A DNA stretch of 64,000 nt from Cryobacterium arcticum (GCF_003185895.1 NZ_QHLY01000013.1:102032-166031), one strand, 5' to 3'; positions 1 to 8,318 are shown, counted from the first letter of the stretch. Notes: generated from the sequence alone by a model not told the origin. Program-made: numbers and translations.

Positions 1-441
1 GGCGAAATCCGGCACGTCCCTGGTGACAACGGCCCCGGCCGCCACCATGGCCCACCGCCCGATTGTCACCGGGGCGACGCAGACCGCACGGGCTCCGACT
101 GACGCACCCGTGCGCACGGTGACACCCACCAGCACCCAATCGTGGGCCGACTTCCTCGAGCCGTCCACGTTGATCGCTCGCGGGAACTGGTCGTTGGTGA
201 AAACGGCGGCGGGGCCGACGAACACTCCGTCCTCCAGGAGGGCGGGTTCGTAGATGAGCGCGTAGTTCTGCACTTTGCAGTTCTTGCCCAGAATGACGCC
301 AGGGCCGATATAGGCGCCGCGACCGACGATGCAACCGGGCCCGAGCAGGGCGTATTCACGTACCTGGCCGAGGTGCCAGATGGCACTGCCGGGGCCGATC
401 ACGGCCGTGGGGTCGATGTCGGCTGAGGTTGCGATCTCCAT
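1..441 (-). CDS. Partial hexapeptide-repeat acyltransferase (left-handed beta-helix)
   Basis: The minus frame stays open from an ATG at 441 to the window edge, giving 147 codons of a gene cut at its 3' end. The product has repeated [IV]-G-x-G-type turns (IGPGSAIWHLG, LGPGCIVGRGAYIGPGVILG, VGPAAVFTND), then a second repeat block after a short insertion (VGVTVRTGASVGARAV, IGRWAMVAAGAVV). This is the left-handed parallel beta-helix of sugar O/N-acyltransferases (WlbB/WbpD and WbbJ-like). Such enzymes usually acetylate nucleotide-sugar amines for surface polysaccharides. The insertion with FTNDQFPRAI resembles UDP-2-acetamido-3-amino-glucuronate acetyltransferases, but the substrate is an inference. 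There is no strong ribosome site before the ATG; no better in-frame start was found upstream. Confidence 0.8.
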   Translation of the reverse strand, partial: MEIATSADIDPTAVIGPGSAIWHLGQVREYALLGPGCIVGRGAYIGPGVILGKNCKVQNYALIYEPALLEDGVFVGPAAVFTNDQFPRAINVDGSRKSAHDWVLVGVTVRTGASVGARAVCVAPVTIGRWAMVAAGAVVTRDVPDFA

Positions 442-822
442 CAGCGCGCCCGGGCCCGGTCTGGTCGGGTGGTGCGCACGGACGTGCCGATGCTCGCTTG
501 GAGGAGGGTGTTGGGGGTTAGAGGTACAGTCACGGTGATTCCCTGCAGTTCGGGTGTACAGGTTGCGTCGGGTGGTCCGCCACCCGGAAACCGTGTTGCT
601 TCCGGACGGGGAAGGTGCCACTAACTGACGATCTCTCAGCTTGGTACCACCAGAACATACTCGGTTGGGTAGGGGGCCGCTGTGACCCGTTCGGGGGCGA
701 GTAATGCCGCCCCGGTCGGCAGTTTTGCGCCCCGATACCCCGCGAACGAGGGTCGCAGGGCCGGAGCGACCCGGCTACTGTCTGCAGCGACGCCGCCGAG
801 TCGATCGAGAGGGGGTCTGCCG
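442..822. other. Intergenic region with two small hairpins
   Basis: No convincing gene lies here. It separates the minus-strand acyltransferase from a plus-strand gene, so it probably carries divergent promoters. Two inverted repeats sit side by side: CGGGTGG/CCACCCG (569-575 and 580-586) and CCGGAA/TTCCGG (584-589 and 600-605). No T-tract follows either, so they are not clear terminators. If the next gene starts at the GTG at 682 (preceded by AGGGGG at 671-676), the last 141 bases are coding. Confidence 0.4.
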
Positions 823-1539
823 TTGAGCGCATCCACTCGCCGCCGCGGGCTGCTTGTCGGCGTGGTGCTACTGGGCGCTGCGGCCGTCGGTATTGTCGGC
901 GCCGCCTTCTGGCCCGTCGGCGGCCATGATGTGGCCGGCGGACCGGTGTCGACGGAAGCCGTCGCGACCGAGACACCGGTACCAGCCGATTCCGGCCCCA
1001 CGGAAACGCCCCGAGCCGGCGAGGATCCCGCCGCAACGCCAGACCCCAGAGACGGCGACGCCGTGACGGCGGAACCGCCAACCGGTGACGCCGCGGCAGG
1101 TCCGGATGCCGGGGCCGAAGTGCTCCCGCCGGTCGAGTCCGACCCCGGCGTGCCCGCGCTGCCGCCGTCCGATCCGATTCCCCCCTTGCTGCAAGCGCCG
1201 GCGCCGGACACTGCAACGGCAGAGGGCGCACTCGTCGACGGATTCCCCACGTTCCTCACCCCAGCGCCTTCGTCCACGGTGGCGGCGTCGATGGTGGCCT
1301 CGGAGGGTGCCAATGTGCAGGCCGCATTCTCGGCCACCAGCACCAACACCGTCGAGGCAGTGCAGGACTACTTCGACGGGATCTTCGCAGCACTGGCCCT
1401 GCATCCCACCCAGGCTCCGGCCGTCGGCGGGTCGACAGCCTGGGCGTACTCCCGGGGTGCCGAAAGCGTCACGGTGACGCTGACCCCGACAGCCGGGGGT
1501 TGCGACTACTCGATCCTGGCCACCCTTGTCGCCGTCTGA
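823..1539 (+). CDS. Hypothetical membrane-anchored protein with Pro/Ala-rich stalk
   Basis: I do not recognise the family. From the TTG start at 823 the 238-residue product has a short basic N-terminus (STRRRG), one hydrophobic segment (about residues 8-27) and then an acidic Pro/Ala/Thr-rich linker. A folded C-terminal part of about 90 residues follows, with an alternating hydrophobic pattern. The topology is therefore one anchor with an extracellular domain. The TTG is chosen because GAGAGGGGG ends 7 nt upstream and the anchor then starts directly; third-position GC also rises here. The in-frame GTG at 682 (47 codons earlier) is a real alternative. The gene stands alone ahead of the MFS gene. 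Confidence 0.6.
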   Translation: MSASTRRRGLLVGVVLLGAAAVGIVGAAFWPVGGHDVAGGPVSTEAVATETPVPADSGPTETPRAGEDPAATPDPRDGDAVTAEPPTGDAAAGPDAGAEVLPPVESDPGVPALPPSDPIPPLLQAPAPDTATAEGALVDGFPTFLTPAPSSTVAASMVASEGANVQAAFSATSTNTVEAVQDYFDGIFAALALHPTQAPAVGGSTAWAYSRGAESVTVTLTPTAGGCDYSILATLVAV

Positions 1540-1582
1540 CCGCCCGCCCGGCCGTCGCGGCGGGGCCTGAGGGCAGGCGAGC

Positions 1583-2836
1583 ATGTACATCTCCTTCGCG
1601 GACCGCGGTGGGTCCCCGCGCCGACGCGGTGCCGGCGCCACCCGGGTGTCTTCTGTGGTCGTGACACTGGGTGTGGTCAGCCTCCTCACCGACATCTCCT
1701 CGGAATCCGTCGCAGCGATCCTGCCGCTCTACCTCACCACGGTCATCGGGCTGTCGCCGATCGCGTACGGCGTGATCGACGGGCTCTACCAGGGGGTCAG
1801 CGCGATAGTGCGCATCTTCGGCGGCTGGGCCGCCGATCGCACCGAGCGACCCAAGTGGGTGGCGGTTTTCGGGTACGGCATTTCCGCCCTCGCCAGGATC
1901 GGGTTCCTGCTGGCCACGGGTTTCAGCGCCATCGTCGCCATCGTCACGGTCGACAGGCTGGGCAAGGGTCTCCGCACGGCGCCGCGGGATGCCATGATCA
2001 CAGCGGCATCCGTGCCGGAGAACCTCGGCCGGTCCTTCGGTGTCCATCGAATGCTCGACACCGTCGGGGCCGCGGTCGGACCGTTGTTGGCGTTCCTGAT
2101 CCTCCTCGTGCTGCCGACCGGGTTCACCACGGTTTTTGTGCTCTCGCTGGGGTGTGCGCTACTCGGCCTCGTCGTACTCGGCCTTCTTGTGCCGGGCAGG
2201 ACTGGCGCCGCTGTGCCGCCCGCCGTCGGTACGACCCCCGTGCGACCGGCCTTCAGCTGGCGGGCGCTTGCCGATCCGGGGCTGCGGCGAGTGCTCGTGG
2301 TCGCCGGGCTCTGCGGCCTGTTCACGGTCGGCGACGGGTTCGTCTACCTGGCGCTTCAGGCCAGGACTGATTTCGCTGCGACCTGGTTCCCGCTGCTCTA
2401 CGTCGGCACGAATGTGGTGTTCCTGGCCTTGGCGATTCCGCTCGGGCGTCTGGCCGACCGGTGGGGGCGGGCGCGGGTGTTCGTGGCCGGGCACGCCGCC
2501 CTCGTGGCGGCCTACCTGTGCGCGGCAGTTCCGATCGGAACGCTACTGCCGACGCTTGTCTGCCTCGTGCTGCTCGGGGTCTTCTATGCCGCAACCGACG
2601 GCGTGCTCGCCGCTCTGGCGGCCCAGTTCGCCCCGGCGGGATCCACGGCGACGGGCCTTGCCGGTGCCCAGACGGTTGTCGCCCTGGCCCGGTTCCTGGC
2701 GTCCACTGTTTTCGGTGTGCTCTGGTATTCGGTCGGCTCAACGGTGGCGCTGCTCGGCTTCGCCGCGGCGCTGCTCCTGATGCTTCCGGTGGCGGCGTTC
2801 CTGCTGCGCACCCGGAGCTCGCCGGGTCACCGGTGA
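1583..2836 (+). CDS. Major facilitator superfamily transporter
   Basis: The 417-residue protein has about twelve hydrophobic segments after a basic N-terminus (RRRGAG). The early LLTDISSE stretch after TM1 and the loop DRLGKGLRTAPRDAMI between TM4 and TM5 are typical of a subgroup of MFS exporters. The loop RLADRWGRARV in the second half is the A-motif equivalent. Substrate cannot be read from sequence. The ATG lies 7 nt after GGGCAGGCGA. The stop codon overlaps the start of the next gene (GTGA at 2833-2836), so the two are probably translationally coupled. Confidence 0.85.
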   Translation: MYISFADRGGSPRRRGAGATRVSSVVVTLGVVSLLTDISSESVAAILPLYLTTVIGLSPIAYGVIDGLYQGVSAIVRIFGGWAADRTERPKWVAVFGYGISALARIGFLLATGFSAIVAIVTVDRLGKGLRTAPRDAMITAASVPENLGRSFGVHRMLDTVGAAVGPLLAFLILLVLPTGFTTVFVLSLGCALLGLVVLGLLVPGRTGAAVPPAVGTTPVRPAFSWRALADPGLRRVLVVAGLCGLFTVGDGFVYLALQARTDFAATWFPLLYVGTNVVFLALAIPLGRLADRWGRARVFVAGHAALVAAYLCAAVPIGTLLPTLVCLVLLGVFYAATDGVLAALAAQFAPAGSTATGLAGAQTVVALARFLASTVFGVLWYSVGSTVALLGFAAALLLMLPVAAFLLRTRSSPGHR

Positions 2837-3861
2837 ACCGGCGAGCCATCGTCGCGGTCTGCGCCGCGGCCATCCTCGTGGCGGTGGCGGCGTACGCCGC
2901 CACCGAATACCTGGGCTACCGCGCCAGGCAGGCTGCCCCCAGCGAGGTCGACACCATCGCGGCGGAGCCCGGAGCCGAGGTCGGCGCTGGGGACGGTGCC
3001 ACGATCGTTTTCCGCAACACCGCACAGGGGGCCGGCTACGGCCAGGTGGCGAGCGTTCCGCTCGGCGATCCGGCCGGCGTCCGCACCCTGGCGCCGGTGG
3101 CCTGTGACCGGATCGATTCCACGGGATCGGCCCGGCTCTGTCTGAGCATCGACAGGGGAGTGGTGACGACCTTCACCGCCACCCTGTACGACGGTCAGTG
3201 GCGCCCCCAGCAATCCTGGCCTCTGCCCGGCGTGCCGAGTCGCACCCGGTTTTCGGGGGATGGGGCGTTGGTTGCGTTCAGCGCGTTCATCACGGGGGAG
3301 TCGTACGCCACCGTCGGTTTCTCAATCGCCACCACAATCGTCGCGTTGCCGGGAGCGGCGCCCGCGGAGGCAGTCAACCTCGAGGACTTCGCATTCTCGG
3401 TGGGCGGGCAACCCGTGACCAGTGCCGACCGTAACTTCTGGGGTGTCACGTTCGCCGCCGGTGACACGTTCTATGCCACCGGGGCGTCAGCCGGGCGAAC
3501 CTGGCTGGTGCGTGGAGACCTGAAAACGCGCACTCTGGTCGCGATCCGGGAGAACGCCGAGTGCCCGTCGCTGTCGCCGGACGGCACCACAGTGGCTTAC
3601 AAGACCCGGATCGAGGGAACACCGCCGGGGCAGTGGTCGATCGCCGTGCTCGAGCTCGCCACCGGTCGCCAGACGGTGTTGCCGGAGCAGCGCAGCGTCG
3701 ATGATCAGCTGGAGTGGCTGGACGACTCCACCGTGCTCTATGGCCTGCCCAGGACGGATGCGGCGGGAGACAGCGACGTCTGGTCGGTCGCGGCGAACGG
3801 GACCCAGGCGCCGGTCCTGCTCATCGAACACGCCTGGTCGCCGGCCGTGCTGTGGCCGTGA
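2833..3861 (+). CDS. Membrane-anchored TolB-like beta-propeller protein
   Basis: This 342-residue protein starts at a GTG overlapping the MFS stop. Residues 5-25 form one hydrophobic anchor, and the rest lies outside the membrane. The repeated pattern of a blade strand followed by S-P-D-G-T or S-G-D-G (for example FSGDGALVAFSAF and SLSPDGTTVAYKT), plus the late LEWLDDSTVLYG, is that of TolB/WD40-like propellers. The overlap with the transporter suggests joint function, perhaps as an extracellular partner; that is inference. No catalytic motif was seen. Confidence 0.75.
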   Translation: MNRRAIVAVCAAAILVAVAAYAATEYLGYRARQAAPSEVDTIAAEPGAEVGAGDGATIVFRNTAQGAGYGQVASVPLGDPAGVRTLAPVACDRIDSTGSARLCLSIDRGVVTTFTATLYDGQWRPQQSWPLPGVPSRTRFSGDGALVAFSAFITGESYATVGFSIATTIVALPGAAPAEAVNLEDFAFSVGGQPVTSADRNFWGVTFAAGDTFYATGASAGRTWLVRGDLKTRTLVAIRENAECPSLSPDGTTVAYKTRIEGTPPGQWSIAVLELATGRQTVLPEQRSVDDQLEWLDDSTVLYGLPRTDAAGDSDVWSVAANGTQAPVLLIEHAWSPAVLWP

Positions 3862-3882
3862 CCGGCGCCGGGAGCTGCCGGC

Positions 3883-4674
3883 CTAGCGCAGTCGGGCGAG
3901 TTGGCTCACATCATCCCGGGGCAGCACATCGGCGACCGCCGTGACGGTGAGCACATTCAGCAGCACGGCAGCTCCAGCCGAGGACAAGAACGCGGTGTCG
4001 GCTGCATCCCGCCCGGTCGCGATGCGCATCAGCGACTGGCGCGGCGCGAGCCCGGTCGCATCCACCACCTGCCAGGCGCCGTCGAGGTACGCCTCGGCGA
4101 CGGCGTGGAAGTCCATCGGGGACAGGCCGGGCGCGTAGACCGACACCAGCCGGGCCGGAACGTCGTGAGCGCGGAGGAACGCGATGACGAGGTGGGCATA
4201 GTCCCGGCACACGCCTTGCCGGGCGAGCAGGGTGCGCACGGCGCCGTCGGTGGGCAGGCTGGCCCCGGGCACATAGCTGAGGTGCCAGCCCACCCAGGAG
4301 GTGATCCCATCGAGCAGCTCGGTGCCGGTGAGGCCGCGGAATTCGGCCTGGGCCGTCGCCCAGAGATGATCGGACTCGCAGTACCGGCTCGGCCGGAGGT
4401 AACGCACGATGTCGATGTCGCTCACCTCGGGGGCTGCGGACTCTCCGGTGACCTCCACCGTGTAGTCGATGTCGATCCGGCCGGCCTGCACCGAGATCAG
4501 CTGCAGCCGGGTACCGTGCTGGTCGAGGGTCTCCCGGTAGGGAAGCTGCACGCCGTTCTGCAGGATGGTCAGCAGCTCTGTCGCGCTCGCATCCGCGGCC
4601 ACGGTGACGGACAGGACCAGCTCGGCGGGCCCGAGGGCCTCCAGCTCGAGATGTGCGGATGCGGAGCGCTTCAT
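3883..4674 (-). CDS. Transglutaminase-like cysteine protease family protein
   Basis: The 263-residue product has an N-terminal beta-rich domain (about 1-95) and a transglutaminase-like core. The likely triad is Cys156 (in GVCRDYAHL), His190 (in DFHAVAEAY) and Asp205 (in VVDATGLA). That spacing matches bacterial transglutaminase-like proteins (PF01841 with an N-terminal Bact_transglu_N domain). These probably act as peptidases or amidases; the substrate is unknown. The ATG at 4674 is chosen because the frame extends upstream only through a repeat, a terminator and a tRNA gene, which cannot be coding. It runs convergently to the propeller gene, leaving 21 nt between them. Confidence 0.87.
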   Translation of the reverse strand: MKRSASAHLELEALGPAELVLSVTVAADASATELLTILQNGVQLPYRETLDQHGTRLQLISVQAGRIDIDYTVEVTGESAAPEVSDIDIVRYLRPSRYCESDHLWATAQAEFRGLTGTELLDGITSWVGWHLSYVPGASLPTDGAVRTLLARQGVCRDYAHLVIAFLRAHDVPARLVSVYAPGLSPMDFHAVAEAYLDGAWQVVDATGLAPRQSLMRIATGRDAADTAFLSSAGAAVLLNVLTVTAVADVLPRDDVSQLARLR

Positions 4675-4694
4675 GCCCAAATGGTCGCATACAT

Positions 4695-4757
4695 CCGCGA
4701 ACTGTGAGAAAAGCACCAGATGTGGCTCGTTTTCGGTGCTTAGCTCACGGTTCGCGG
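4695..4757. repeat. Dispersed palindromic repeat, copy A
   Basis: This is a 63 bp imperfect inverted repeat. The left arm begins CCGCGAACTGTGAG and continues to AGCACC. The right arm runs from GGTGCTTAG to CTCACGGTTCGCGG and is largely its reverse complement. About 18 bp of unpaired loop lies between. The arms recur at 21131-21192 in the same orientation and at 60114-60176 inverted. It sits between the start of the transglutaminase gene and the terminator of the tRNA operon. Confidence 0.8.
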
Positions 4758-4761
4758 GCAC

Positions 4762-4800
4762 AAAAAATGGCCACCTGCGGTAGAAGCCCGCAGATGGCCA
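4762..4800 (-). terminator. Rho-independent terminator of the tRNA operon
   Basis: Read on the minus strand, the stem is TGGCCA plus CTGCGG pairing with CCGCAG plus TGGCCA (arms 4768-4780 and 4788-4800, one A/C mismatch). It is followed directly by a run of six T (4762-4767 on the plus strand is AAAAAA). It begins 2 nt past the 3' end of tRNA-Phe. Confidence 0.88.
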
Positions 4801-4802
4801 AG

Positions 4803-4875
4803 TGGCCCCGACCGGCGTCGATCCGGTGACCTTTCGATTTTCAGTCGAACGCTCTACCAACTGAGCTACAGGGCC
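4803..4875 (-). tRNA. tRNA-Phe (GAA)
   Basis: The 73 nt cloverleaf has acceptor GGCCCTG/CGGGGCC, a D-arm GCTCAGTTGGTAGAGC, and anticodon stem TTCGA/TCGAA with loop CTGAAAA (anticodon GAA). The T-arm is GGATCGACGCC-like with a GTTC-equivalent GATC, and the discriminator is A. The 3' CCA is not encoded. It is last in the minus-strand Glu-Asp-Phe series. Confidence 0.95.
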
Positions 4876-4946
4876 AGAAGGCAGCTGAGTGAGTTGCCCT
4901 CTGTAAGGAGAAAAGCCCCTTCTTTCGAAAGGGCTTGTCGCCTTGG

Positions 4947-5020
4947 CGACCCTGACCGGACTTGAACCGGCGACCTCCGCCGTGACAGGGCGGCGCGCTA
5001 ACCAACTGCGCTACAGGGCC
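4947..5020 (-). tRNA. tRNA-Asp (GTC)
   Basis: The 74 nt cloverleaf has acceptor GGCCCTG/CAGGGTC, D-arm GCGCAGTTGGTTAGCGC, anticodon GTC in loop CTGTCAC, T-arm with GGTTCAAGTCC, and discriminator G. CCA is not encoded. Between it and tRNA-Phe lies a small hairpin (AAGCCC/GGGCTT, 4913-4918 and 4931-4936), perhaps relevant to processing. Confidence 0.95.
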
Positions 5021-5097
5021 TCATGATGAGACTTTCGTTCTTGTGTTGCTGTCTTGCTGTCTTACTTTTCGTGCCGAGTACAACCTACAGTATTGCG

Positions 5098-5170
5098 TAG
5101 CCCCAACGGGATTCGAACCCGTGTTAACGCCGTGAAAGGGCGCCGTCCTAGGCCGCTAAACGATGGGGCC
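5098..5170 (-). tRNA. tRNA-Glu (TTC)
   Basis: The 73 nt cloverleaf has acceptor GGCCCCA/TGGGGCT (first pair G-T), anticodon TTC in loop CTTTCAC, T-arm GGGTTCGAATCCC and discriminator A. CCA is not encoded. It is first in the minus-strand tRNA operon. Confidence 0.95.
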
Positions 5171-5486
5171 GAACTCCCGGAGGCCTGATGACTTCCGACG
5201 CATAACTATAAGGTGAGAAAGCGCCTGAGTTCAAATCGGCCGCACGGCGCCGGACGTCATCGGTGCCCAAACGGCCTGAGATCCGCGTGTTTCCGGGCCG
5301 AAATCCATTCTCGGCCGAGCGGCCTTTCGGCGTGTCGCATCTCACCGCGCCCACGAATGGTCGGCGTTTTTCGCCGTGCCCGGGTTAGGTTTTTTAGCGC
5401 CACCCAAGCCACACATTCGGATTTGTTATTGTGACGAGAGTTACCACAGTGACGAATGTGACTGACGCAAGCCCGATCGGGGAGTT
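5171..5486. other. Divergent promoter region between tRNA operon and hydrolase genes
   Basis: These 316 bases hold no credible gene. They should contain the minus-strand tRNA promoter and the plus-strand promoter for the two peptidoglycan hydrolases. Small hairpins are visible (GGCCGA/TCGGCC at 5296-5301 and 5311-5316; GGCG-TTTTT-CGCC near 5363-5375). The last 60 bases carry the GTNAC array described separately. I saw no recognisable riboswitch such as a c-di-AMP (ydaO) type, although these precede similar genes in other actinobacteria. Confidence 0.5.
5431..5462 (+). promoter_or_regulatory. Array of four GTNAC words at 9 bp spacing
   Basis: GTGAC (5431), GTTAC (5440), GTGAC (5449) and GTGAC (5458) occur at exactly 9 bp intervals and end 24 nt before the start codon of the M23 hydrolase gene. 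Direct GTNAC-type repeats are the kind of site reported for the actinobacterial response regulator MtrA, which controls cell-wall hydrolase genes. Assigning this array to MtrA is inference, and the 9 bp period may not match the published site. Confidence 0.55.
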
Positions 5487-6896
5487 ATGAAGAGCACGGC
5501 AACCGTGATCAGCCGCGGCCTGCGCGCTGGCCTGCACCGGATGCGGCCTTCGCGTCAACGCACCCCCGACAGCACGTCGACAGTCCGCTCGAAGGTGATG
5601 GGCGTGACCGGCTTCGCCGCCGCGATCACCCTCGCAGTCACGCTGGCGAGCCCGATCAGCCCGGCGATGGCCATCGACTACCCCAGTTGGGAAGACCTCC
5701 AGGCTGCGAAGTCCAACACCGCGGCCGCGGCCGACCAGGTCACCCAGATCCAGAACGCCATCGCCGGTCTGCAAACCGAGGTCGAGCGCACCCAGTCCGA
5801 AGCTGAGGCCCGCGGCACCGAGCTGCAGGTGGCACAGGAGAAGTTCGACGACGCCAGCCGGCGGGCCACCGACCTGCAGACCCAGGCCGACACCAGCAAG
5901 ACCGAGGCGGACGCGGCCACTCGCCAGGCCGGCCAGCTCGCCGCCCAGCTCTACCGCACCGGCGGCACCGACCTCAGTGTCAACCTCTTCATCGACGGTC
6001 AGGCCAGCGGCGAGGGTGCCGACGAATTACTGTCCAAGCTCGGCAGCATGAGCAAGCTCGTCGAACGCAGCACCGACGTCTACGACCAGGCCCAGACGGC
6101 CAACAACACCGCCCAGTCGCTCGGCGACCAGGCCGCCATCGCCAAGACGGAGCGCGAAACCCTGCGGGTGGCTGCGGAAGCCGCGCTGGCCGCGGCACAG
6201 GAAGCGGCCGAAGCCGCCGCGGCCGCGCTGGCCGAGTCCGAAGCGCAGAGTGTGGTTCTCGAGGCCCAGCTGCAGTTCATGCAGGATGCGGAGGCAACCA
6301 CGGCGGCCGCGTACCAGGCAGGCGTTGTCGAGCGGGCGCGGCTGGCCGAGGTCGAGCGCCAGCGGGTCGCCGCAGAGCGAGCCGCGGCAGCAGCTGCGTC
6401 GGCATCGAACCAGTCTTCCGGAGGCGGAGCGACCGGCACCGCCGGCGCCGGCCTCAGCGGCGGGTCGATCGGCGGCCAGGGCTGGGCAGTGCCTGCCGGC
6501 GGGCGCATCACCGACGGTTACGGCGCACGGTCCGTGCTCTGCGGCAGCGGCGGATGCAGTGGCGGGTTCCACTACGGCACCGATATCGGCACCGGCTGCA
6601 GCGCACCCATCTACGCGGCCGCCACCGGCACGGTGACCTACGCCGGCCGTTACGGCACCTACGGCAACTTCATCCTGATCAGCCACGGCAACGGTGTTGA
6701 GACGGGTTACGCGCACATCCGTGACGGCGGCATCTTCGTCTCCGTCGGCCAGCGCGTGGATGTGGGCCAGAACATCGCCAGCTCCGGTACCACCGGCGCC
6801 TCCACCGGCTGCCACCTGCACTTCGAGGTGCGCACCGGCGGAAACCGCATCAACGCCGTACCGTTCATGTCCGACAGAGGAGCTCCCCTTGGCTAA
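5487..6896 (+). CDS. Secreted coiled-coil M23 (LytM) peptidoglycan endopeptidase
   Basis: The 469-residue protein has a long basic N-terminus, a hydrophobic signal (about 38-60) with likely cleavage after SPAMA (62), and a long Ala/Glu/Gln-rich coiled coil (about 70-310). A Ser/Gly linker and a C-terminal M23 domain follow. Metal ligands are His362 and Asp366 (HYGTD) and His445 (HLHFE), with His411 (YAHI) as the catalytic histidine. Such EnvC/CwlO-like architecture cuts peptidoglycan cross-links at division, often under FtsEX control. GGGGAG precedes the ATG closely, and a later ATG at 5598 is possible. The stop overlaps the TTG start of its paralogue. Confidence 0.9.
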   Translation: MKSTATVISRGLRAGLHRMRPSRQRTPDSTSTVRSKVMGVTGFAAAITLAVTLASPISPAMAIDYPSWEDLQAAKSNTAAAADQVTQIQNAIAGLQTEVERTQSEAEARGTELQVAQEKFDDASRRATDLQTQADTSKTEADAATRQAGQLAAQLYRTGGTDLSVNLFIDGQASGEGADELLSKLGSMSKLVERSTDVYDQAQTANNTAQSLGDQAAIAKTERETLRVAAEAALAAAQEAAEAAAAALAESEAQSVVLEAQLQFMQDAEATTAAAYQAGVVERARLAEVERQRVAAERAAAAAASASNQSSGGGATGTAGAGLSGGSIGGQGWAVPAGGRITDGYGARSVLCGSGGCSGGFHYGTDIGTGCSAPIYAAATGTVTYAGRYGTYGNFILISHGNGVETGYAHIRDGGIFVSVGQRVDVGQNIASSGTTGASTGCHLHFEVRTGGNRINAVPFMSDRGAPLG

Positions 6897-8289
6897 CAGC
6901 ACACCAACGCGCCGTTCACGGCGTACCTCGGCCGCACTGTTGTCTGCCGCGATGATCGGCTCCGCCGCGGCAGGGGCCGGCGTTGCTGTTCCCGCCTTCG
7001 CCGACGAGGATTTCCCCAGCTGGGACGAGGTCGCCAAGGCCAAGGAGAGCGAAGCCACCAAGGCCAAGGAAATCGAGAACCTGACCGGGCTGCTCGACAG
7101 CCTGCAGGAATCCTCCGCCGCCGCTTCGCGCTCCTCGCAGATGTCGGCAGAGGCGTACCGGATCGCCCAGGACGACCTCGACGCCGCCACGGCACGGGAA
7201 GAAAGCCTCGACAAGCAGTCCGCCGTCGCGCAGAAGGCCGCGGAAACCTCCAAGCTGCGCGCCGGCCTGATCGCGGCGCACCTGGCCAAGACCGGCGCGC
7301 AGGACCTCTCCCTGAACCTGTTCCTCAACGGCAACACCGCCGACGACCTGCTCAGCCAGCTCGGCACCGCCAGCAAGCTCAGCGAACAGTCGGAGACCAT
7401 CTACCGTCAGGCCGTTCAAGACAAGAACACCGCGGAATCGCTGATCGCACAGGCTGCCTCTGCCACCGCAGAACGCAAGCGGCTGAGCGCGGAATCCAAG
7501 GACAAGTACGACACGGCCAGCGCCGCGGCCCTGAGCGCCCAAGCCGCACTTGATGTCGAGTTGAAGAAGTCCGCTGAACTCTACGAGCAGCTCGCCCTGC
7601 TCAAGGACACCACCGCAGAGGTGGAACGCGAGTACCAGACCGGCCTCGACGCTGCCGCGGCCGCTGCCGCGTTCGCCGCGGCACAGGCCGCCGCCGCTGA
7701 AGCCGTGAAGAACAACCCGCCGGCGGACTCGGCCCCCGCTGCCCCTGCCGCCCCCGCAGCTCCGGCGCCCGCCGCCCCGGCTGCGCCGGCGGCCCCCGCA
7801 GCTCCAGCCGCCCCCGCCACCGATTCGGGCAGTACACCGGCCTCGGGTGGCTCCACCCCGGTCGTCGTGACGCCGCCCCCGGCAGCAGATCCCGCCCCGG
7901 CAGCGCCCAATGCCTCCGCGGTAGACACCGCCCTCTCTTTCGCCCGTGCCCAGCTGGGCGACGCCTACGGACTCGGCGGCTCAGGGCCGGATATCTGGGA
8001 CTGCTCCGGCCTGACCAAGGCGGCGTATGCCGCGGCCGGAATCTACATTGGAACGCACTCGGCGACCAACCAGTACAACACCATGGCCGGCCAGGGCCAG
8101 CTGGTCTCGTTCTCCCAGGTGCAGGTGGGCGACCTGGTCTTCTGGGGTTCCCCCGGCAACTACTACCACGTGGCGATCTACGTCGGCGGCGGCCAGATTC
8201 TCGAGGCCGCCGACTACGGTAAGCCGGTACGGGTGCACAGCATCTGGTCGCCCGGCGAGGTCGCGCCCTACGTGGGCCGGCCCTCGTAG
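6889..8289 (+). CDS. Secreted coiled-coil NlpC/P60 peptidoglycan endopeptidase
   Basis: The 466-residue product has a signal peptide (cleavage near VPAFA-DE, about residue 38), a coiled coil to about residue 270 and a Pro/Ala-repeat linker. The C-terminal NlpC/P60 domain carries Cys372 (DCSGLT), His427 (YHVAIYVGG) and Glu439, which match the Cys-His-Glu triad and spacing of mycobacterial RipA. Its N-terminal half is a paralogue of the preceding M23 protein (FPSWDE versus YPSWED; DLSLNLFLNG versus DLSVNLFIDG). The TTG at 6889 is chosen because AGAGGAG lies 6 nt before it and the preceding stop (6894-6896) overlaps it, implying coupling. It probably cleaves D-Glu-mDAP-type stem bonds. Confidence 0.9.
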   Translation: MANSTPTRRSRRTSAALLSAAMIGSAAAGAGVAVPAFADEDFPSWDEVAKAKESEATKAKEIENLTGLLDSLQESSAAASRSSQMSAEAYRIAQDDLDAATAREESLDKQSAVAQKAAETSKLRAGLIAAHLAKTGAQDLSLNLFLNGNTADDLLSQLGTASKLSEQSETIYRQAVQDKNTAESLIAQAASATAERKRLSAESKDKYDTASAAALSAQAALDVELKKSAELYEQLALLKDTTAEVEREYQTGLDAAAAAAAFAAAQAAAAEAVKNNPPADSAPAAPAAPAAPAPAAPAAPAAPAAPAAPATDSGSTPASGGSTPVVVTPPPAADPAPAAPNASAVDTALSFARAQLGDAYGLGGSGPDIWDCSGLTKAAYAAAGIYIGTHSATNQYNTMAGQGQLVSFSQVQVGDLVFWGSPGNYYHVAIYVGGGQILEAADYGKPVRVHSIWSPGEVAPYVGRPS

Positions 8290-8318
8290 TTCGCCCCCGC
8301 CTGAGCATCAGCACCAAC

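Noticed and set aside
4675..4860. N-terminal extension of the transglutaminase-like protein
   Set aside because: The extension would translate a tRNA-Phe gene, its terminator and a palindromic repeat.
5188..5486. A c-di-AMP-type riboswitch upstream of the hydrolase genes
   Set aside because: Such elements precede similar genes in actinobacteria, but I could not find the conserved ydaO-type core motifs.
7730..7830. Short tandem repeat as a possible CRISPR-like array
   Set aside because: It is the in-frame Pro/Ala linker of the NlpC/P60 protein; there are no spacers or cas genes.
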